From a virus, in IMG/VR virus record IMGVR_UViG_3300048625_000152, positions 176,494 through 240,493 of that record: DNA of 64,000 bases, one strand, 5' to 3'. A program made the translations under genes and the position numbers. Numbering within the stretch: the stretch's first letter is position 1; each line of letters begins with the position of its first letter. The notes under the pieces are model-generated. The model was not told the origin of the DNA, made no database searches, and saw nothing but the letters and a program-made list of their open reading frames with translations. Below are positions 57,443 through 64,000 of this stretch, piece after piece.

Positions 57443-58533
57443 TACCGTTCTTCGGATTACCCCGTCAGTACGCCAGTCTGCGTGAAGAATTGCTTAATGC
57501 AAGCGATGCAGTCTACCAGACTGGTCAGGTACTTAATGGACATCAAACATACACGTTTGAACAAGCCATTGCTGCACGTTGCCAAAGACGCTATGCTGTT
57601 GCAGTTGGGTCATGTACGCAGGGACTTATCTTCTCCTTGATGGCAGGCGTTGCAGCCGGAGACAAAGTAATGATACCCACTATCAGCTTTGCTGCCACAA
57701 TCAACAGTGTGCTACTAAGTGGGCACGAACCTGTATTTTGCGACACCGATTATAAAGCACTGATCGATCTTGAAAGCAGTGACTATGCACTCAAAGGTGC
57801 AGGAGTTGGTGCCATTATGTACGCCAACTTGTTTGGCAATACAATCGACTACGATCGCTTTAGAGTCATGACAGAGTTCTTTAATCAAGACTTGTTTATC
57901 CTAGAGGATGCTGCACAGAGCTTTGGTGCTAGCTACAAAGGTATCCCCAGTGGCAAGCTGGGTACTGCAGGTGTGCTGAGTTTTGATCCTACTAAAAATC
58001 TTCCCAACTATGGCAGTGGCGGAATGATTCTCACAGACGATTACGAGTTCTTCTGCAACATAGTAGACTTACGGGACAATGGTAAAACAAGCGGGCATCA
58101 AATCCCCGGGACTAACAGTAGAATGAGTGAAAGTGATTGTGCTCAAATGTTAGTGAAGCTCAAGCACTTTGATGATTGGCAAAAGCGTAGAACAGCCATT
58201 GCTGAGTACTATATTGAGAACCTTGTGTCTTACGTAGATGTGCTACTGCCCAATGACGATGTTGTACACGCATGGCACAAGTTTGTTATTCGCCTAAGTA
58301 ACCGACACGCATTGATGCAGTATATGCGTGACGCAGGCATCGAAACAAAGATACACTACGACAAGCCATTGTTTGAATTGCCAGTTGGTTACGAATACAC
58401 CGACTATATGAATGAATTCTTTAGAGAATCAAGTGCATATACACGCGAATGTATGAGCTTGCCTATCTACCCCGAAATGACTGATAGCGAAGTCGAACAT
58501 GTGGTTCGCACAATCAAAAAGTTCTTTAGTTAG
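57424..58533 (+). CDS. DegT/DnrJ/EryC1-family sugar aminotransferase
   Basis: The start is probably the TTG at 57424, overlapping the epimerase end. The 369-residue protein has QTYTFEQAIAARCQRRYAVAVGSCTQGLIFSL, PTISFAATINSVLLSG, FILEDAAQSFGASYKG and GVLSFDPTKNLPNYGSGGM, with the PLP lysine in PTKNLP. It is a full-length family member. With the epimerase upstream it probably makes an amino sugar nucleotide for glycosylation. Its last bases overlap the convergent minus-strand gene. Confidence 0.85.
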   Translation: MENPNLIPFFGLPRQYASLREELLNASDAVYQTGQVLNGHQTYTFEQAIAARCQRRYAVAVGSCTQGLIFSLMAGVAAGDKVMIPTISFAATINSVLLSGHEPVFCDTDYKALIDLESSDYALKGAGVGAIMYANLFGNTIDYDRFRVMTEFFNQDLFILEDAAQSFGASYKGIPSGKLGTAGVLSFDPTKNLPNYGSGGMILTDDYEFFCNIVDLRDNGKTSGHQIPGTNSRMSESDCAQMLVKLKHFDDWQKRRTAIAEYYIENLVSYVDVLLPNDDVVHAWHKFVIRLSNRHALMQYMRDAGIETKIHYDKPLFELPVGYEYTDYMNEFFRESSAYTRECMSLPIYPEMTDSEVEHVVRTIKKFFS

Positions 58534-59365
58534 CAGGCGCAGTTAATATAAACTGCTTATCGGTTTGTGTTAACTGCCACGTTGGTAATAAACGTTTGGC
58601 CATTCTAGCATACAACGATTGACGTGACTGTTCGTCTGCTGTGAATGTGAGTGCTGTTACTTTACCTTGATAACGCTGCAAGAACTCACGCATAATATCA
58701 GTGATAGTGGACATTACTTCAGCTGAATTACCAGTCCCAGTTAATCCAAATTTAGTAGTGCGGCCGCGTCCACGTTCGGCATTTTTAAACTCCACTTCCC
58801 ACGTACCATTCTCTCCGGGATAGGTATAGGCATGGAATTGATAGGGCACTTCGCCAATGTGGAATACTGCTACTGCTTCTTCACTGCCAGTGAAACTCCA
58901 TTTGTAGTCTTTACCAGGCTCAAATAGTTCAGCAAGAGATTGGCCCACTGTATCTTCGTTGTAGCCTTTGTGACCACGGGGCAGAATGTGTTTGCTTTGT
59001 TTGGATTGATTCCATGAGCGCCACATGCTGTTGCCCTGATCTGTTTGTATCCTGCTCGGAACAATGTCGTTGCCCAACATCTTAGCATAAGCATACATTG
59101 TGGTAGCTACACCCCGATCTTGGTACTTGGGCAAAACCCAGGTGTTTGCACTAACTAGTGAATTGTGGTCTTCGTCTATAATGAATTCAGTCGACGCAAT
59201 TTGTTTTCTACCATTGTATACTGTAATGACTAGTGTAGTACCGTAGCCTGAGTTGTTATCTGCTTCGGCCTTATACAGTAGTCCCCCAATCTCTTGCTCG
59301 TGCTTGAACTCTGAGTGATGAATATCGGGGTTAGTTGCTTCGGTTATAATTTCATTAATTCGCAT
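58526..59365 (-). CDS. Head-targeted-type protein with GNAT-like domain
   Basis: This 279-residue protein begins MRINEIITEATNPD, nearly identical to the start of the 817 protein (ITE followed by A), a prohead-protease-type propeptide. Residues about 50-125 resemble a GNAT acetyltransferase: STEFIIDEDHNS, VLPKYQDRGVATTMYAYAKML. The C-terminal module (about 150-275: WSFTGSEEAVAVFHIG, FGLTGTGNSAEVMSTITDIMREFLQRY, LTFTADEQSRQSLYARMAKRL) is a second domain I recall from marine-phage proteins. It may be packaged and act early. It converges on the aminotransferase gene. Confidence 0.65.
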   Translation of the reverse strand: MRINEIITEATNPDIHHSEFKHEQEIGGLLYKAEADNNSGYGTTLVITVYNGRKQIASTEFIIDEDHNSLVSANTWVLPKYQDRGVATTMYAYAKMLGNDIVPSRIQTDQGNSMWRSWNQSKQSKHILPRGHKGYNEDTVGQSLAELFEPGKDYKWSFTGSEEAVAVFHIGEVPYQFHAYTYPGENGTWEVEFKNAERGRGRTTKFGLTGTGNSAEVMSTITDIMREFLQRYQGKVTALTFTADEQSRQSLYARMAKRLLPTWQLTQTDKQFILTAPAN

Positions 59366-61813
59366 TCAGTATTTAGCATCGTAACGGGCACGTAGCCACG
59401 CCCATTCAAAGCTCAACTGTAGCTTTGCTAAATCACCCTGTACTTCTTCATAGTACGCAACGGCATCGTTAGCACCATCGATGCTGTAGTTGCTGTAGTT
59501 GCCTGCCGCAACTGTGCGCCATATTTCCAGTCTATGCTCAGTTTCCAGTGTAGGCTGTGTGTCCATAAACAATCGCAGCTTTAACACCTCTCTAAAGGCT
59601 GTGCGCCATGTGGTCCAAGCGTCTTGGTTATAGTGTGCTACCCCGCTAAGAATAGGCACCGATTCGTGCGGTTGTGACAGGGTAAAGTCAATTCCAGGGT
59701 CGTTATTTGCTAAAACAAGGCTCTTATTGTAGGCAATCATTCCTTGGTGTCCGTATACTAGTCCATTGACAGGATTCTGTGCGTTAAAGATGTAATGCTT
59801 GGGACCTTGCCAATAGTCCGGGCGGAACTCCCAGATATCTCTATTGCCAACTACTTCTAGCTTGGCAAACACTGCTAGAAACCAATCTGTTGTGCTGGCA
59901 TTAGCTGCGGCTTGATATGCAGCAACACGCCCATTAACCCCACGAATCCATTTTACATCGCGGTTACTCATGTACTCAGTATGCTCAAACCATTTTTGTT
60001 CGTCTGGCTCGCCATTGCTGATAAACACAATGTCCAAGTCCTTCACTGCCCGCATATTACGTAGGCGAGGATGTTCCACAAGGTGTGGGTAATCGTATAC
60101 TTGAGTCTTGATATACTTCTTAACATCGCGGGGAATCAAGCTGGTGCTTTTGTCTGCACTAACGTCAATGGCAATACGATCCTTCTCAGTCCACAGGCAT
60201 GTGGTATTTCCGATCATGCCTTTGTGTTGCGAGTCCTTTGTGAACAAGGCATACGGAGTAGTAAAGTTATGATTCTTGATTGCTTCTATTAGGTTGTCCG
60301 AGTTGTAATATACTGCTGGTACAGGATAACGCTTTACCTCGTGCCCATCTATGTAATTGATTACATTAAACCAATCCAGTAACTCCAGCTCAATCATTTG
60401 CTTTTTAAATGATTCAACATGTATGTAGAATGTGTCGCCACGTTGATCTTTGGATATCACCGATGCTGACTCATTAGAGAAGCAGTGTATCATTTCGCGT
60501 TGCCACGGCTCTGGTTCCCACGAGAAGTCAAATAGCCAGTAATCGCAGATGCTGTTGAGAATCCACACATACTCAGTGTCTGCGTTTTGCATGATACGCT
60601 TAAAGGTATCAAGGTAGGTGTTTGCAAAGCGTGTTTTTACTAGATCGGGAACTATAGCTAACATTGCAGTGTAATCAATATCGCTTTCGGGATTGCCGTG
60701 ATCTACGAAGTACATGTTGCAGTTGGTATCGGGTTTAACTACACTTTGGTCAGGCACAAAATTCAAGTTAGGAAACTCTTCTATATCTTTTGCCCACTCT
60801 GCATGGCGATTGAATTCCCACTTGTTGATTAGGAATGTGTCACTCCATTTGTTGTGCTGACTTGGAAACACATGGGTCATATACTGTTGCCATGGCTCGG
60901 CGTGCCAACGGAAGTCAAAGCCAGTGTAGTCATACTCGCTGCTAACTACCCAAAACTTATTGGTCTTGCTTCGTGCAACACATCGCTTGATTGTGTCCAT
61001 CATGCTGTTAGCATAACGCACCTTCGTGACATTGTGCAGTTCGTTAAGTCTATCGTAACGAACTTGTGCAGTCGGGTTGCCTTTATCAATGAAGAAAATA
61101 TCCAGCACTTGCATTGCAGTTAATTTGTGATACCCGAGAGTAGGCATTGGGCCCGCAAAGCTGATGTTGGTTGCGCCAGATACTGTGTAAGTTAATCCAA
61201 TGCTTTGTTGGTAGTCACTACCGAAGTGATACTCGTAAGGCGGATCAAGCGGATTTGGATGCCAACTAAAATCAACTGTTGATTCGTTAATCTCTTCTGG
61301 GACTACCCAATGAGTTTTGTCTGCTAATGCTGTAACCGTAAACGCACTACCGAACTTGATGCCAGTTGTATGCAACATGGTGTAGTAGACGCCGCTTGCA
61401 CTTTGATGTTGGCTAGGAAAGTGATAAGTGAAGTTGCCTTCGGTGGTGTCCGGGTGCCACGTTAGGTCCACAGAGTTCTGATCAATGTAATCGGGTATTG
61501 TCCATCCCGCAGGATAAGGTAAACGTTTAATTGATTGTTCAGCTCTAAAGTGATATTGTTTATGCGCATAGGTATCTACGTGCGCAAGAAATACATCACC
61601 GCATCGCTGATGTTGACTAGGCCATACATGCAGATGGCTGTGTTCCCACGGCGCAGGACGCCAATTGAAATCAAACCCAGTGTAATCGTTGCCCCCATAA
61701 ATATACCAGTAGTACCCAGTTTCACACTTGGCCGCTGCTGCTTCTATGCTCGGCGCATATTGTTCAAATTCAAATAGGTTTGGCTTGCGGCCATAATAAA
61801 ATACGTCAAACAT
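59366..61813 (-). CDS. 815-residue repeat protein with glycosyltransferase-like modules
   Basis: Four repeated units with the order D-x-x-F/Y-x-x-x-G-x-P ... W-x-x ... D-Y-x-x-F-D-F-x-W start at about residues 1, 236, 365 and 592, similar to GT-A-like domains. Six copies of a shorter element, W-x-P ... H-x-F/W-x-S-Q-H-x-x-x-x-D-x-F, occur at about 47-76, 116-145, 181-210, 299-328, 428-464 and 660-692. Such repeats are known from large marine-phage proteins of unclear function. It may glycosylate or scaffold virion or host glycans. The start codon is shared with the divergent gene. Confidence 0.7.
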   Translation of the reverse strand: MFDVFYYGRKPNLFEFEQYAPSIEAAAAKCETGYYWYIYGGNDYTGFDFNWRPAPWEHSHLHVWPSQHQRCGDVFLAHVDTYAHKQYHFRAEQSIKRLPYPAGWTIPDYIDQNSVDLTWHPDTTEGNFTYHFPSQHQSASGVYYTMLHTTGIKFGSAFTVTALADKTHWVVPEEINESTVDFSWHPNPLDPPYEYHFGSDYQQSIGLTYTVSGATNISFAGPMPTLGYHKLTAMQVLDIFFIDKGNPTAQVRYDRLNELHNVTKVRYANSMMDTIKRCVARSKTNKFWVVSSEYDYTGFDFRWHAEPWQQYMTHVFPSQHNKWSDTFLINKWEFNRHAEWAKDIEEFPNLNFVPDQSVVKPDTNCNMYFVDHGNPESDIDYTAMLAIVPDLVKTRFANTYLDTFKRIMQNADTEYVWILNSICDYWLFDFSWEPEPWQREMIHCFSNESASVISKDQRGDTFYIHVESFKKQMIELELLDWFNVINYIDGHEVKRYPVPAVYYNSDNLIEAIKNHNFTTPYALFTKDSQHKGMIGNTTCLWTEKDRIAIDVSADKSTSLIPRDVKKYIKTQVYDYPHLVEHPRLRNMRAVKDLDIVFISNGEPDEQKWFEHTEYMSNRDVKWIRGVNGRVAAYQAAANASTTDWFLAVFAKLEVVGNRDIWEFRPDYWQGPKHYIFNAQNPVNGLVYGHQGMIAYNKSLVLANNDPGIDFTLSQPHESVPILSGVAHYNQDAWTTWRTAFREVLKLRLFMDTQPTLETEHRLEIWRTVAAGNYSNYSIDGANDAVAYYEEVQGDLAKLQLSFEWAWLRARYDAKY

Positions 61814-62930
61814 GTATAATCTTAACAGTCATTACGAAAACATCTATCACTTCTTGTCTACTATTGTAGCACAACCAAGGGTATTATACCTACACCCATT
61901 TGGGTCAAGTCAACCGGAAAACATCGAAGTGCTAGCAAAGGATATGAGTCATTTGCCCAATAACGGCGACCCATTGTTTATCTTTTATGACCAAGAACCT
62001 ATCTATGGTGCGTACAATTTTAGATTGTTTGACTACATTAGAGATAACATGAGTGGCCCTTTTGTTCTTGTCACTACGGAAAAGGAAAGTAGTGGCGTTG
62101 AAGAGATTCGTGCTCGTTACGGTTGGGAGGTTGTGTATTACTTTCATCATGTGTTTGCCGCACATGATTGGTTCCGCGGATACAGCTACGATAGCAGATT
62201 AACAATACCAGTAGATAGAACAATAAAAAAGAAGTATGTGACATTTAATAGACTCACTAGTAATTCAAGGGTTTATAGAAGTTTGTTGATTAGTGAACTA
62301 ATCGAACGCAATATCCTAAGCAAAGGGCATGTTAGTTATAACGATACTTGCCCAGATGGCGGAACATACGTAGACAACTTATCATCTGCGGCATCAAATT
62401 GGTTAATATCATGGGATGCAGCGAACAAAGCCATTGCAAATATTTCAACGGCACCATTACCGTTACGTGTTGATTACAAAGACCGGGATTCAATTCCTAA
62501 TCATAGCTTTGTGTTAAGTGCAGTACCAGAGACTCAAGAGAGTTTTGTGTACGTGGTTACCGAAACTTGTTTCTGGGATCGTAAACATCACCTAACTGAA
62601 AAGATATTCAAACCTATTGTGAGCCAAATGCCATTCTTACTTGTTGGGCCTGCTCACAACTTAAAGTATTTACGCGAATACGGATTTGAAACATTTAGCC
62701 AATGGTGGGACGAAAGTTACGACGATATTGAGGATCCTGTGCTGCGACTAAAAGCTGTTGCAGATGTATTAGAAACTATCTGCAAAAAGACAGACAAGCA
62801 GTTAGAGCGTATGCTTAAAGAAATGCAGGATGTGCTCTCTTACAACTATAATCGATTCTACAGCCAAGACTTCTTGGATGCAGCTTGGTGTGAACTAACT
62901 GACAATCTACGATTTGCCATTCCGCTTTAA
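61812..62930 (+). CDS. Fucosyltransferase-like glycosyltransferase
   Basis: This 372-residue protein has LFIFYDQEPIYG, VTFNRLTSNSRVYRSLLISEL, and FVYVVTETCFWDRKHHLTEKIFKPIVSQMPFLLVG, then YLREYGFETFSQWWDESYDDIEDPVLRL. The motif TEKxFKPIxxxxPFxxxG is typical of GT10/fucosyltransferase-like and related marine-phage glycosyltransferases. It is transcribed away from the repeat protein, with the two start codons overlapping as CATG. Confidence 0.68.
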   Translation: MYNLNSHYENIYHFLSTIVAQPRVLYLHPFGSSQPENIEVLAKDMSHLPNNGDPLFIFYDQEPIYGAYNFRLFDYIRDNMSGPFVLVTTEKESSGVEEIRARYGWEVVYYFHHVFAAHDWFRGYSYDSRLTIPVDRTIKKKYVTFNRLTSNSRVYRSLLISELIERNILSKGHVSYNDTCPDGGTYVDNLSSAASNWLISWDAANKAIANISTAPLPLRVDYKDRDSIPNHSFVLSAVPETQESFVYVVTETCFWDRKHHLTEKIFKPIVSQMPFLLVGPAHNLKYLREYGFETFSQWWDESYDDIEDPVLRLKAVADVLETICKKTDKQLERMLKEMQDVLSYNYNRFYSQDFLDAAWCELTDNLRFAIPL

Positions 62931-63349
62931 TGCTTCATGTACTTTGCAACTACTTCTGCTAGTTGCTTGTGTGTATCATCAAACCAAGTGCTAACATGAT
63001 AATCACAGTAGGCAGGCTTTTCAAATAGTTTATTAGTGTCTTCAAATCTACCTTCGGTGATAGTGTCCATCCACACTGTAAACTCAGCATCAAATTCTGC
63101 TCTTGCTGCTTCAGTAGGGCATACAAAATCAGCTACTGCAATCTTACCGGCCTTAACTACGCCGTCGGCTAGATATTTCATACGCATTGCTTGACGCATA
63201 CGACCTTCGGGAGTAAAATCCCAGTCATTGTATTCGTCACGAACTGCATCTGCGTTAAGCCACACACCACCAATTAGCTCTGCAAATGGTTTAGCTAGCG
63301 TACTTTTGCCACTGCCCGGCAACCCAAATATTAAAATCTTTTTAGTCAT
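62927..63349 (-). CDS. APS-kinase-like P-loop kinase
   Basis: This 140-residue protein has LIFGLPGSGKSTLAKPF (P-loop), VWLNADAVRDEYNDWDFTPEGRMRQAMRM and VADFVCPTEAARAEF, the order of adenylylsulfate kinases (CysC) that phosphorylate APS to PAPS. It is shorter than CysC (201 aa). If active it would supply PAPS to the sulfotransferase at 21928. A nucleotide or sugar kinase is the alternative. It overlaps the minus-strand DUF2061 gene by ATGA. Confidence 0.68.
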   Translation of the reverse strand: MTKKILIFGLPGSGKSTLAKPFAELIGGVWLNADAVRDEYNDWDFTPEGRMRQAMRMKYLADGVVKAGKIAVADFVCPTEAARAEFDAEFTVWMDTITEGRFEDTNKLFEKPAYCDYHVSTWFDDTHKQLAEVVAKYMKH

Positions 63350-63549
63350 TCTCTACCCCATCTAATTTTATTCCAGGCACGTTCGTGCATAAAATATAAC
63401 ACAGTATTAATTACTAATTGTGTTGATGCTATTGCGCCAGCTATTTGAAGATTCCCAAGTACCAAATACGATATCAATAAAGTTGATGCGGTACCAGTTA
63501 CTCTCCAACTAATAGTCTTAGCAATACTTCTACTAGTTGCGTCAGTCAT
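63346..63549 (-). CDS. DUF2061-like membrane protein 2
   Basis: This 67-residue protein reads SIAKTISWRVTGTASTLLISYLVLGN, then VINTVLYFMHERAWNKIRWG. It matches DUF2061 (KTxSWR ... ERxWNKIxWGR) and is a second member, the first being at 38358. Both have two hydrophobic segments. It sits between the kinase and carbamoyltransferase genes. Confidence 0.75.
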   Translation of the reverse strand: MTDATSRSIAKTISWRVTGTASTLLISYLVLGNLQIAGAIASTQLVINTVLYFMHERAWNKIRWGRE

Positions 63550-64000
63550 GAACAGACCTTTACGCTGTATAATTGTTCAAAGCGGTCGGCGTCTGCACGA
63601 TCGTTTACCATTGGTTCCCCACGAATGTTAAGGCTTGTGTTTAACAGCATAGGGCATCCGGTCATTACATACCACTTCTCGAGCAGCTCTCTAATGCCGC
63701 TTCCATCTTTCGGCACTGTCTGGACACGACTAGTCCCGTCAGCGTGAACGATAGCAGGAAATAAGTCAGGTACCCTGCAACGAGCGACTGACTGCATATA
63801 CCTACTATGCTCGAAACCGCGAGGCATATCAAAGTAAGTATCAGCCAGTTCTTCCAAAATAACGGGCGCAAATGGTCTGAATTGTTGTCTACGTTTAATG
63901 TCATTTACTTTCTCCTTAATCTCGCTGCCTCTAGGATCTGCAAGCAGGCTTCTGTTTCCAAGTGCCCTTGGTCCGAATTCGGCTCGCCCGGAAGCCACTC
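63546..64000 (-). CDS. Carbamoyltransferase (NodU/CmcH-type), truncated at window end
   Basis: Only the C-terminal part is visible; the open frame runs off the window, so the first codon near 63998 is not the true start. GRAEFGPRALGNRSLLADPR and FRPFAPVILEE, then TGCPMLLNTSLNIRGEP, are the conserved C-terminal motifs of the NodU/CmcH O-carbamoyltransferases (the LNTSxNxxxEP motif is intact). The enzyme carbamoylates a sugar or base hydroxyl. In this cluster it probably completes a decorated sugar. Confidence 0.85.
   Translation of the reverse strand, partial: VASGRAEFGPRALGNRSLLADPRGSEIKEKVNDIKRRQQFRPFAPVILEELADTYFDMPRGFEHSRYMQSVARCRVPDLFPAIVHADGTSRVQTVPKDGSGIRELLEKWYVMTGCPMLLNTSLNIRGEPMVNDRADADRFEQLYSVKVCS

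Noticed and set aside
63546-63998. A complete gene starting at the GTG near 63998
   Set aside because: The motifs belong to the C-terminal half of a carbamoyltransferase; the frame continues past the window end.
1-64000. CRISPR array, insertion sequence, integrase or attachment site
   Set aside because: No regularly spaced repeats, transposase or recombinase motifs were seen; the genome looks strictly lytic in this window.

Overview
The window is a stretch of a tailed-phage genome of the large T4-like myovirus type, very probably infecting a Gram-negative aquatic bacterium. Evidence: a gp43-type family B DNA polymerase, a gp45-type sliding clamp, a T4 RNase H/FEN-type nuclease, a DHFR-thymidylate synthase pair, a complete lysis set with two spanins (which implies an outer membrane), extremely tight gene packing with ATGA/TAATG stop-start overlaps, and many small conserved phage proteins. 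The sigma70-type promoters (TTGACA / 17 bp / TATAAT) fit a proteobacterial host. No tRNA, rRNA, CRISPR array or insertion sequence was seen. The host species cannot be read from the sequence.

Layout. 1-2.8 kb: lysis cassette (GH19 endolysin, Rz-like and Rz1-like spanins, DUF4337-like membrane protein, holin). 2.85-6.9 kb: DnaJ-like co-chaperone and a ClpA-type unfoldase that keeps a ClpP-docking loop. 6.9-16.6 kb: glycosyltransferase, beta-sandwich-like proteins, and a run of large modular proteins whose N-termini look like T4 capsid-targeting/prohead-protease sequences. These carry an NMN-adenylyltransferase-like domain, a SpoT/MESH1-like (p)ppGpp hydrolase domain and (without the targeting sequence) a metalloprotease-nucleotidyltransferase fusion. 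16.6-22.5 kb: structured intergenic RNA, DsbA-like protein, DNA polymerase, methyltransferase, sliding clamp, sulfotransferase. 22.5-25.6 kb: a TGT/DpdA-like base-exchange enzyme with a T-fold-like neighbour. 25.6-29.8 kb: glycosyltransferase, Hc1-like protein, GalE, short DegT-like protein.

29.8-38.2 kb holds a 7-deazaguanine pathway (FolE, QueD, QueE) interleaved with two Rieske non-heme-iron oxygenases and three tandem PP-loop ATPases. With the DpdA-like enzyme this suggests a hypermodified 7-deazaguanine in phage DNA; the Rieske and PP-loop genes are the most novel part. 38.2-46.5 kb: many small conserved proteins, an H1-like tail protein, SGNH hydrolase, sugar O-methyltransferase and RNase H/FEN. 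46.5-53.5 kb: a segment with its own strong promoters (two duplicated promoter families), ParB-like and GIY-YIG-like proteins, a MoxR AAA+ ATPase, a metallopeptidase-VWA protein and a Bax-inhibitor-1/YccA-family membrane protein. 53.8-58.5 kb: DHFR, thymidylate synthase, an epimerase and a DegT aminotransferase. 58.5-64 kb: strand switches, a head-targeted GNAT-like protein, an 815-residue repeat protein with glycosyltransferase-like modules, a fucosyltransferase-like enzyme, an APS-kinase-like P-loop protein and a carbamoyltransferase cut by the window end.

Reading the whole: replication and nucleotide genes make and modify DNA; the chaperone/AAA+ genes probably remodel host or virion proteins; the packaged modular proteins may be delivered at infection; and the sugar, sulfate and carbamoyl genes probably decorate virion, DNA or host surface glycans. 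All function calls rest on motifs read by eye, without database searches.
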